Below are positions 1 through 6,262 of a stretch of 18,073 nucleotides of DNA, piece by piece. Source of the DNA: Methanofastidiosum sp964630765. GTDB taxonomy: Archaea; Methanobacteriota_B; Thermococci; Methanofastidiosales; Methanofastidiosaceae. Location: contig CAZVXE010000030.1 of assembly GCA_964630765.1 (NCBI GenBank), positions 1 to 18,073 on the forward strand. The letters run 5' to 3'. The notes under the pieces were generated by a model. That model was not told the origin of the DNA, made no database searches, and was given only the letters and a program-made list of their open reading frames with translations. A program made the position numbers and the translations under genes. Position 1 is the first letter of the stretch. Each line of letters starts with the position of its first letter.

Positions 1-1064
1 TTAGATTTTGATAAGCCCAACATAATCAATGAAATGGCAGAAAGAGAGTCTCTTGCATATTGCACCATGGGGAGTATCACGCCCCCATTTCCTTCCCCTC
101 CGATTGAGGCATTGACCCTTATCATTTCTTCTACAACATTTATCTCCCCAACCTTTGCTCTTAGAACTCTTCCGCCATTTGATGAAACTACATCATCAAG
201 TGCTCTTGTAGTTGAAAGATTTGTGACAACAGTTTTATTTTGTGGGTTCATATGCTCTATAAAAAATTTTGATGCGAGGACAAGCGTATTTTCTTCTCCA
301 ATATATTGGCCTTTTTCATCTAGTATAGCGACTCTATCGGCGTCCCCATCTAGTGCAAAGCCGATGTCTATAACTCCTTTTTCTCTTATGAAATCTGAAA
401 AAGAAGTAAGATTTTCTTTTAGAGGTTCAGGATTTCTTGGAAAAGACGCTTTGGCATCACAGTTTATTTTTATTACCTTAAATCCAAGTTTCTCAATAAA
501 CATGGGGATAAATTCTGAGCCTGCAGCATTACAAGCGTCGATTGCCACAGTAAAATTATCTTTACTAAAACAATTAAAATCAATCTTTTGAAAAACTGAA
601 TTCATATGAAGTTCTTTTGCTTTTGGATCATCACATAATTTTCCAAGTTTGTCGTAAGTCTGAAATTTAAAATTTTTTTCTTCTAGATTTTTTTTAATAG
701 CGATAATTTTTTTTTCGTTAAAGAATATGCCATTGCCTTCGATGAATTTTAATCCGTTCCATTTCTCAGGGTTATGACTCGCAGTTATGGATATGCCACC
801 TGAGGCACTTTTTATTTTTGTCACAAATTGCACTGTAGGTGTAGGTGCAATCCCAATATCGATTATATCAAATCCCAAAGATTGAAGTGAAGAAATAACT
901 GCATTCTTTACCATATCTCCCGATATCCTTGAATCATTACCTATAACAACTTTGCCAGGAGGGATCTCTTTTGCAAAAGATGCCACATAATTACATATGA
1001 GCTTTGGAGATAAACCCTCACCTACTATACCTCTAAGACCAGAAACTCCAAATATTACGTCCAT
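1..1064 (-). CDS. glmM: Phosphoglucosamine mutase / phosphomannomutase family, C-terminus cut by window edge
   Basis: Alpha-D-phosphohexomutase, which moves phosphate between C6 and C1 of a hexose or hexosamine phosphate in the cytoplasm. By-eye translation of the minus strand gives a start reading MDVIFGVSGLRGIV. The catalytic phosphoserine loop TASHNP lies near residue 96, the metal-binding DGDADR is in the middle, and the sugar-binding GEGNGG comes near the cut end. About 354 codons are present with no stop; the family is usually near 450 residues, so roughly the last domain lies outside. The ATG at 1064 is preceded by AAGGTGA, which overlaps the end of the upstream glmU-like gene; the two genes are 4 bases apart and surely cotranscribed. 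GlmM is preferred over ManB because of that partner, but sequence alone does not settle whether the substrate is glucosamine, mannose or glucose phosphate. Confidence 0.88.
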   Translation of the reverse strand, partial: MDVIFGVSGLRGIVGEGLSPKLICNYVASFAKEIPPGKVVIGNDSRISGDMVKNAVISSLQSLGFDIIDIGIAPTPTVQFVTKIKSASGGISITASHNPEKWNGLKFIEGNGIFFNEKKIIAIKKNLEEKNFKFQTYDKLGKLCDDPKAKELHMNSVFQKIDFNCFSKDNFTVAIDACNAAGSEFIPMFIEKLGFKVIKINCDAKASFPRNPEPLKENLTSFSDFIREKGVIDIGFALDGDADRVAILDEKGQYIGEENTLVLASKFFIEHMNPQNKTVVTNLSTTRALDDVVSSNGGRVLRAKVGEINVVEEMIRVNASIGGEGNGGVILPMVQYARDSLSAISLIMLGLSKS

Positions 1065-1068
1065 CTGT

Positions 1069-2313
1069 TCACCTTAAGGAAAATTTATTGGGAGATACAC
1101 CGCAACTATTTCTTTCATCTTTTGTGAATTCAAATATTTTTTTCATCATTTCCTCATACTCTTTTGTCAAAATAATTCCACGCCTTCCTGCTGCCCTAGA
1201 ATAAGTTGTTATCGCAGAATCAAAAAATAGCTCCGAAGGCTCTGATCCAAGTGATTTTGCCCACATGCAAAAACTTGGAACATCTTCAGAAATTGTGCCA
1301 TGAATATGGGCTGCAAATCCAATCTTTTTCCCAGTATAAATCATTGTTCCAATAGAAGATTTTGCATTGTCCCCTATTACACATCCAAAAAACTGCTGAC
1401 CAGAATCAATTATCTTACCAGTAATTTTGTATTTTATTGTTCCGTATGTATCTTTTAAGTCACTGTTTGACGTTCCTGCCCCAAGATTAACCCATTCTCC
1501 TAGATAAGAGTGACCCACAAATCCATAGTGCTGCTTGTTGGTATAACCATGAAAAATAGATTCTTCTATCTCTCCCCCAATCTTACATACGTTTCCAATC
1601 GAACATTCCTGGATTCTACCACTTTTAATAAGGCAGTTGGTCCCAATATAGGTTGGCCCAGCAATTCTAGAAAAGGCTCGAATTACAGTATTGTCACCTA
1701 TGTGTACTGGCCCATTTCTTACATCAAAGACAACGTTTTTTTCAGCTTCAACGCCCTTACCCACGAAAACTAGTCTCTTATCGCCCGTGATATCAATGTC
1801 AAGAGAATTTTTATCTTGCTTAGAGCAGTAAATAGAGAATTCTCTCGTAATCTCATTACTGTTTTCATTAACTATGTCCCAGGGATATTTGATTAATATA
1901 ATATTTGATATATTGAATTCTTTTAATCCTATTTTTATTAACTTTTCAATATCTTTGTATCCAGAAATATTTATAGCGCCCAATGATTTTTCTTTTAAAT
2001 AAATAAACGCAATTTCATTACTAAAATAATATATTCCTTCTTCCTTGATCTCTGGCCTTCCTTTCATTATTAGTCTTCCATTAATGAAGAGTATATCCCC
2101 TTTGATTGATTCTTTCAGAAAAAGACCATTCTCAGAAAATAAAGATTTTAGATAATCCCTCATCAATAAGTATGGAATTGCCTCAGGAAAGAAAAATTCA
2201 ATTTTTTCCCTCAGATTTTTAAATCCACATCTCAGCTCAAAAACAGGCCTTGAATATGTAAGGGGCAAAAAGTTCTCGTAAATGCTATCTTCAAATATAC
2301 ATATGTTATCCAA
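1069..2313 (-). CDS. Alternative GlmU-like sugar-1-phosphate nucleotidylyltransferase/acetyltransferase
   Basis: 414 residues. The N-terminus carries the pattern LPLTYSRPVFELRCG (residues about 16-30) followed by LREK. This marks the alternative GlmU family known mostly from Bacteroidetes, which lacks the classical GxGTRM pyrophosphorylase loop. From about residue 175 to 345 hexapeptide-like repeats (IGDNTVI, IGTNCLI, IGNVCKI, IGDNAKS) predict a left-handed beta-helix as in acetyltransferases. With the mutase directly downstream it would convert glucosamine-1-phosphate through GlcNAc-1-phosphate to UDP-GlcNAc for glycans or cell-surface polymers. The start is TTG: GGGG lies 5 bases upstream, there is no ATG before residue 52, and the family motif requires this N-terminus. 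The family call is confident; the exact nucleotide and sugar are inferred. Confidence 0.8.
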   Translation of the reverse strand: MDNICIFEDSIYENFLPLTYSRPVFELRCGFKNLREKIEFFFPEAIPYLLMRDYLKSLFSENGLFLKESIKGDILFINGRLIMKGRPEIKEEGIYYFSNEIAFIYLKEKSLGAINISGYKDIEKLIKIGLKEFNISNIILIKYPWDIVNENSNEITREFSIYCSKQDKNSLDIDITGDKRLVFVGKGVEAEKNVVFDVRNGPVHIGDNTVIRAFSRIAGPTYIGTNCLIKSGRIQECSIGNVCKIGGEIEESIFHGYTNKQHYGFVGHSYLGEWVNLGAGTSNSDLKDTYGTIKYKITGKIIDSGQQFFGCVIGDNAKSSIGTMIYTGKKIGFAAHIHGTISEDVPSFCMWAKSLGSEPSELFFDSAITTYSRAAGRRGIILTKEYEEMMKKIFEFTKDERNSCGVSPNKFSLR

Positions 2314-2405
2314 ATAATCCCCTACTAATTTTTAATATGTATACATTTAAAAGTTGTGATTAAAATAAGAAAATCAATGAAAATAACCTTCGGAAGTTAG
2401 ATTAG

Positions 2406-2879
2406 ATGCAAGCTCTTGGAATATTTCTTAAAGAAATTCTTAAAAAAAAACTGGCCGTGTTGGGTGTAGGCAGTGAGCTTAGAGGAGACGATGGTGTAGG
2501 GCCATACCTTTCTGAAAAGCTTTCGAGTTTTAATAGTGAATCTTTTCTCAGCATAAATGGCGATTTAGTTCCAGAAAACTTTACTCGGGACTTAAGAAAA
2601 TTTCAACCGGACAACATAATTATAATAGATGCGGCATTCATGGGAAAATCGGCAGGTGACATTGAAATTATTAGAATAAATGAGTTAACAGGGATCTCTT
2701 TTTCATCTCATTCAATGCCCCTATCCGTCTTAGGAAAATACCTCTCGCAAGAAATTGGGGCGAATATCTACATTCTTGGAATACAGGCCATTAACATTGA
2801 TTTTGGAAGCGAGATATCTCTAGAAGTAAGAGAGGCGGCCGATAAAATATTTGAAATAATTAAAGAACGAATAGTCTAA
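2406..2879 (+). CDS. hycI: HycI-type NiFe-hydrogenase maturation endopeptidase
   Basis: 157 residues, normal for the family. These nickel-dependent proteases remove the C-terminal peptide of a NiFe-hydrogenase large subunit once nickel is inserted. Family signatures are GVGSELRGDDGVG (residues 20-32), IIIIDAAFMG (71-80) and SSHSMPLSVL (100-109). E24, D75 and H102 match the three expected metal ligands. The only hydrogenase large subunit in the window is MvhA, whose sequence runs 27 residues past the last metal-ligand motif and is therefore a likely substrate. The gene stands alone on the plus strand, about 7 kb from mvhA. The ATG at 2406 has only a weak GGAAG site upstream. The first dozen residues are poorly explained by the family, but no better start is visible. 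The stop overlaps the stop of the opposing gene. Confidence 0.88.
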   Translation: MQALGIFLKEILKKKLAVLGVGSELRGDDGVGPYLSEKLSSFNSESFLSINGDLVPENFTRDLRKFQPDNIIIIDAAFMGKSAGDIEIIRINELTGISFSSHSMPLSVLGKYLSQEIGANIYILGIQAINIDFGSEISLEVREAADKIFEIIKERIV

Positions 2880-3352
2880 TCGCCATTCATTTTTTCTAAA
2901 AGATTTGTAATTTCAGAGTCACTCATTTCTTTGATCCTATATTTTTTCAACAATTGATCCCTCTGATTTGTTACTTGCGATTCTTCTAGATTAATGTCTT
3001 TAACAATTACACATTCTGGCCGAGATATTTTCACTATACCAATATCGTTTGACGTAAGTCTTACAACAGAAACTCCACAACGATGGAATTCAAAAGGAGT
3101 TTCAAATCTACACTCATTACCGTAAAAAACAGTTCCAGAACTAAGTAATTTAAGTTCTCCGCCTACTATTTCACCGTCAGATAAAATGACTTTAATTTCT
3201 TCTTCATATTCTCCTTTGTCAGCTAGAATCCTTACGTACCCCGTGAACTTGTCAATATCAATAAGGACTTCTTTGACGAAATCGCTAAGTGAATTCGTCT
3301 TCATGTTATATTTCACTATTGTCTTTATTATGTGCCCTTTGGGGAGCTTCAT
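2876..3352 (-). CDS. Small archaeal protein of unknown function, DUF2226-like
   Basis: 158 residues with no signal peptide or membrane segment. The N-terminus (MKLPKGHIIK, then FTGYVRILADKGEYEEEIKVILSDGEIVGGEL) resembles by memory the archaeal DUF2226 family, a compact beta-rich domain with a conserved FTGYVR-like segment and a DGEIVG turn. The rest is mixed alpha/beta and ends in a charged helix. The function is unknown. ATG at 3352 follows AAGGTG with good spacing. It is the second gene of a two-gene operon, 17 bases after the gene at 3370-3858, and it converges on hycI with 4 bases of overlap between stop codons. The DUF2226 call is moderate; that this is a real gene is near certain. Confidence 0.7.
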   Translation of the reverse strand: MKLPKGHIIKTIVKYNMKTNSLSDFVKEVLIDIDKFTGYVRILADKGEYEEEIKVILSDGEIVGGELKLLSSGTVFYGNECRFETPFEFHRCGVSVVRLTSNDIGIVKISRPECVIVKDINLEESQVTNQRDQLLKKYRIKEMSDSEITNLLEKMNGD

Positions 3353-3369
3353 ATTAACACCTTAAATAT

Positions 3370-3858
3370 TCAGTCTTTAAATCTTTCGAACGATACAAGG
3401 CAAGGTGTGTTTTCATTAAATTCGAAATTATATTTATATTTTAAGGATTCCCCTTCAATATTGTAATCAAGGGCGCCAAGTAATGTTATTGCCCTAAGAC
3501 ATGCAATCTCCTTTTGTTCGCCAATTAGTTTCTTGCAGTGAAATTTATATGGACATTGAATAGCCTTAAAAGTGAAATTTTTATCATCGCCAGAAAATTC
3601 AAAGTCATCTGGATTAAAAAACTGAGCTGTAACAAGTGCATCAATGAACATCTTGACCGTATTGTATGGACTCAGCCCTTTTTGGAACTCCATCCCAAGT
3701 TCTCCCCAAGATTCAATGAAAGGACGTATTGCTATTGTACCCCATTTCCTGTAAAATAGTTTGGGCCTATCAAAAAATACGTTGGCTGTTGATTCAACAC
3801 CATAAAGCCATGCGTTCATAATAACTTGGGTAAATCTTAACTTTCTATCTACAGTCAT
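3370..3858 (-). CDS. Cysteine-containing cytosolic protein of unknown function
   Basis: 162 residues, no membrane segment. I do not recognise the family with certainty. Visible features are an aromatic-rich N-terminal half, the cluster CPYKFHC (102-108) followed by C120, and a late C153 in TPCLVSF. The pattern of a helical core, spaced cysteines and a final strand holding a cysteine is loosely like V4R or other small-molecule-binding domains, but this is only a resemblance. ATG at 3858 is supported by GAGGT 7 bases upstream and by a TATA box (ATATAAAT on the minus strand, 3892-3899). It heads the operon with the DUF2226-like gene and is divergent from the DUF6125-like gene, sharing a promoter region of 127 bases. 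Confidence 0.65.
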   Translation of the reverse strand: MTVDRKLRFTQVIMNAWLYGVESTANVFFDRPKLFYRKWGTIAIRPFIESWGELGMEFQKGLSPYNTVKMFIDALVTAQFFNPDDFEFSGDDKNFTFKAIQCPYKFHCKKLIGEQKEIACLRAITLLGALDYNIEGESLKYKYNFEFNENTPCLVSFERFKD

Positions 3859-3891
3859 TGTTTTTACCTCAATTATTTTATTTAGGTTAAT

Positions 3892-3916
3892 ATTTATATC
3901 AACTTTTCTTTATATA
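3892..3916. promoter_or_regulatory. Back-to-back archaeal promoters
   Basis: On the plus strand TTTATATA (3909-3916) is a TATA box about 70 bases before the ATG at 3986. On the minus strand ATATAAAT (3892-3899), preceded by a purine-rich GAAAAG, lies about 35 bases before the ATG at 3858. The boxes are only about 10 bases apart, so the two divergent transcription units probably compete or are co-regulated. Recognised by eye only. Confidence 0.5.
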
Positions 3917-3985
3917 AGTCTTACTAAGGGGGAATAATTAAATTTAAATTAAAGAATTTATCAAAACTTTCTGGAGAGTGGACAA

Positions 3986-4513
3986 ATGAATATCTCACGA
4001 AATGAAGATCTGAAGATGCTTTCATCACTTGATGAATGGGAGTTAATTGACCTTTTGCTTTTTAACATCAAAAACTTATGGAGGGTAGATGGCCTCTACT
4101 TTTTAGGTATCGAAGAAAAGTTTGGGATGCAGGCTGCAACGGATATTGATGTTAAATGTTGGGATTATCTAGCAGAAATTGAGTCTAAGTATCTAAAACA
4201 GATGTTTTCACTTGAACCAAACCTAGAAGGACTTGCAAAAGCATTGAGATTTACAAGTTGGGCCCTTGATCACCCTTCCAAAGAAATAGAAATTAAGGAC
4301 GAGGTACTGATCTTTCGAATAACAGACTGCCATACACAAAAAACTAGAAAAGAAAAAGGTCTGCCCCAATTTTCATGTAAAAATGTAAGATTCAATTATC
4401 TAAAAATCTTTGTTGAAAATATCTCTCCAAACATTAACGTATGTTGTAATTTATGCCCCCCTGATGAACATCTGGAGAATGTTTGGTGCGAATGGCGTTT
4501 TACAATGAAATAA
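3986..4513 (+). CDS. DUF6125-like cysteine-rich cytosolic protein
   Basis: 175 residues. The segment LWRVDGLYFLGIEEKFG (31-47), with the acidic helix that follows (DIDVKCWDYLAEIE), and the C-terminal half matching by memory the pattern C-x-TQKxRKxKGLPxFxCK...CxxCPPDxH...WCEWxF (residues 115-172) are typical of the DUF6125 family found in methanogens and anaerobic bacteria. Conserved C115, C131, C153, C154, C157, H162 and C168 could bind a metal; no enzyme activity is established that I know of. Start ATG 3986 has GGAG at 3973-3976. It overlaps the following zinc-ribbon gene by up to 31 bases, so the two proteins are translationally coupled and probably act together. Confidence 0.75.
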   Translation: MNISRNEDLKMLSSLDEWELIDLLLFNIKNLWRVDGLYFLGIEEKFGMQAATDIDVKCWDYLAEIESKYLKQMFSLEPNLEGLAKALRFTSWALDHPSKEIEIKDEVLIFRITDCHTQKTRKEKGLPQFSCKNVRFNYLKIFVENISPNINVCCNLCPPDEHLENVWCEWRFTMK

Positions 4514-4731
4514 CGATAGAAAAGGTTAAAAATGAGGCTAACCTAAAAATTCAAAGTGAGCTTATGACTACTTGGAAAAATACTTCAAACGACCTAGTGA
4601 AATGTCCTAAATGTGGCTTTGTCTTTTCAAAGCAGTATTCAAGGGTAGTATCATGCCAAACATGCCCCATGGCAACTTCGGGATGTGTTATGATAAAATG
4701 CCCTAGATGCCAAGAAGAGTTCTATCCTTAG
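4483..4731 (+). CDS. Small zinc-ribbon protein
   Basis: Up to 82 residues. CPKCGFVF (41-48) and KCPRC (72-76) form two zinc knuckles flanking a further C58, C61 and C68, so one ribbon plus extra ligands, perhaps for a second metal, is likely. The N-terminal 35 residues look helical. The start is ambiguous: TTG 4483, GTG 4486 and ATG 4492 are all in frame, and the only ribosome site, GGAG at 4474-4477, suits TTG or GTG (5 or 8 bases) better than ATG (14 bases). The gene begins inside the end of the DUF6125-like gene. Small zinc ribbons with a C-x2-C...GC...KCPxC layout also occur beside archaeal ferrous-iron transport genes, but nothing of that sort is nearby. Confidence 0.7.
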   Translation: MVRMAFYNEITIEKVKNEANLKIQSELMTTWKNTSNDLVKCPKCGFVFSKQYSRVVSCQTCPMATSGCVMIKCPRCQEEFYP

Positions 4732-4770
4732 AATCAAATGCAATAATATTCCTTGTAGTTATATTAATAC

Positions 4771-4785
4771 CGAAAAATATATAAA
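4771..4785 (+). promoter_or_regulatory. Strong BRE/TATA promoter of the acyl-CoA ligase gene
   Basis: CGAAAAA (4771-4777) directly followed by TATATAAA (4778-4785) is close to an ideal archaeal BRE plus TATA box. Transcription would start about 25 bases further, near 4806-4810, which is more than 100 bases before the apparent TTG start at 4915 but immediately before ATG codons at 4807 and 4818. Confidence 0.6.
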
Positions 4786-4811
4786 GAAATATATAAAAAA
4801 AATTATATGGG

Positions 4812-4892
4812 GGAGAGATGATATTCCGATTATGATTACCCTCCTTTATGTCCAAAAGATTCCATCAGAATTTGCCCTTTTGGGCTCTCTCC
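4812..4892 (+). other. Nested inverted repeats in the ligase leader; also coding-like
   Basis: GGAGAGA (4812-4818) can pair with TCTCTCC (4886-4892), and inside it CCAAAAG (4852-4858) pairs with CTTTTGG (4877-4883). The outer arm overlaps a GGGGGAG ribosome-site-like stretch, so an RNA leader fold hiding it is conceivable. Against a pure untranslated role, the same stretch is open in the ligase frame from 4822 and has protein-like, higher G+C codons. Confidence 0.35.
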
Positions 4893-4914
4893 TCCTAAAA
4901 ATGAGGTAGATACC

Positions 4915-6231
4915 TTGCAATATTGGGATGAAAAGATAGAAACGATGAAAAGGGATGAACTGGAAGCATTCCAGTTTAAACATCTTAAACACATATTAAA
5001 TCATGCTTATAATAATAGTGAACACTATAGAAATAGTTTCAGAGACGCTGGAGTATCACCCAACGACATTAATAGTCTTTCTGATATTCAAAAACTTCCA
5101 ACTATTCAAAAGGATAATATTAGGAAGGATCAAGAGCTCGCCCCACCATTAGGAAAAATGACTGCTGTGCCAGAGGATGAGGTAGTTTACATCTCAGTTT
5201 CAAGTGGATCCACAGGAATGCCAACAGCTTCCCCCTTCACTTACCAAGATTTTGAAGATTTTATGGATTTTGAAGCAAGATTATTTTATTCATCAGGTAT
5301 GAGGAAAAATGATAGGTACTGTCATGCATTAAACATGTCTCTTTTTGTTGGAGGGCCGTGTGTCTTTGGTGCCCAAAAGGTCGGGGCATTGTGTATACAT
5401 GCAGGTACAATACCATCAGAAAGACTGCTTAGGATAATGATGCAGTTCCAGCCAACAATTACTTGGACAACACCCTCCTACGCATGGTATCTTGGTGAAA
5501 CTGCAGAAAAGCAGGGAATTGATGTAGCTCACGACACGGCCATAGGCAAAATCTTTGTTGCAGGAGAACCAGGTGGTTCAATTGATGCAACGAAAAAGAG
5601 AATTGAGCAACTTTGGGACGCAGATGTGTATGACTATTATGGGTTGTCCGATATATTTGGGGCTTGTGCTGGAGAATGTGAAGAGAAGGCAGGACTCCAT
5701 TTTGCTGAAGACCACATGATTGTTGAGGTATTGGATTTAAAGACAGGTGAACCTGTTGGAGAAAATGAAGAGGGAGAAATGGTACTCACAACAATCAAAA
5801 AAATGGCAAGGCCAATGATAAGATTTAGAACCGGTGACATAGTTTCATATGAAGTAGATAAATGTGCATGCGGAAGAACTCATAAGAGATTAATGGGGAT
5901 ATGTGGAAGAACAGATGACATGCTTATAATAAAAGGGGTAAATGTATTGCCTTCAAGTGTCGAACCAGTTGTAAGAGGTAACAAGAAGTTATCTGGGGAA
6001 TATAGGCTAGTAGTGGACAGAGTAAACCACCTTGATGTCTTAACTATTGAAATCGAAAGAATGTGCGAGTACCAAGGAGATGTAAAATTATTAGAAAGAG
6101 AAGTCCAGCGAGATCTTAGGGCAGTTTTAGGTATAACTCCAAAAGTACTAATATATGAAGACGGCACATTGCCAAGAGAAACACATAAAGCAAAAAGAAT
6201 TAAAGATAATAGAAAAAACGTCTGGAAATAA
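4915..6231 (+). CDS. Phenylacetate-CoA ligase (PaaK)-like acyl-CoA/adenylate-forming ligase
   Basis: 438 residues from TTG 4915, close to the usual PaaK length. The family activates a carboxylic acid as acyl-AMP and transfers it to CoA. Motifs are an N-terminal YWDEKIETM helix, the phosphate-binding loop SSGSTGMPT (97-105), YDYYGLSD in the middle, RFRTGD, and CACGRTHKRL followed by GRTDDM and KGVNVLP in the C-terminal domain. The P-loop has Met where PaaK normally has Lys. The substrate is unknown; aromatic or other acids are possible. TTG 4915 has GAGGT upstream, yet the same frame stays open and protein-like back to a TGA at 4819-4821, so the real N-terminus may be about 35 residues longer and disrupted (see findings). 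Convergent to the tfrA end of the Hdr operon. Confidence 0.85.
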   Translation: MQYWDEKIETMKRDELEAFQFKHLKHILNHAYNNSEHYRNSFRDAGVSPNDINSLSDIQKLPTIQKDNIRKDQELAPPLGKMTAVPEDEVVYISVSSGSTGMPTASPFTYQDFEDFMDFEARLFYSSGMRKNDRYCHALNMSLFVGGPCVFGAQKVGALCIHAGTIPSERLLRIMMQFQPTITWTTPSYAWYLGETAEKQGIDVAHDTAIGKIFVAGEPGGSIDATKKRIEQLWDADVYDYYGLSDIFGACAGECEEKAGLHFAEDHMIVEVLDLKTGEPVGENEEGEMVLTTIKKMARPMIRFRTGDIVSYEVDKCACGRTHKRLMGICGRTDDMLIIKGVNVLPSSVEPVVRGNKKLSGEYRLVVDRVNHLDVLTIEIERMCEYQGDVKLLEREVQRDLRAVLGITPKVLIYEDGTLPRETHKAKRIKDNRKNVWK

Positions 6232-6262
6232 AATTTTATTTTTATTAAAAATTAAAATTTTT
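6232..6262. terminator. A/T-run bidirectional terminator between convergent genes
   Basis: The 31 bases between the ligase stop and the tfrA stop consist almost only of A and T, with runs of 4-7 T on both strands. Archaeal RNA polymerase terminates at T-runs, and two convergent units end here. No strong hairpin is needed or seen. Confidence 0.5.

Noticed and set aside
34..591. Long plus-strand open frame (185 codons)
   Set aside because: It is antisense to the clear phosphohexomutase, whose DGDADR and GEGNGG motifs are read from the other strand; the translation is low-complexity Ser/Phe-rich.
4807..4830. In-frame TGA as a selenocysteine codon in the acyl-CoA ligase
   Set aside because: It sits at the fifth codon, far from any catalytic site of the family, and every selenoprotein candidate in the window (HdrA, MvhA) uses Cys. 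A frameshift, point mutation or downstream start is simpler.
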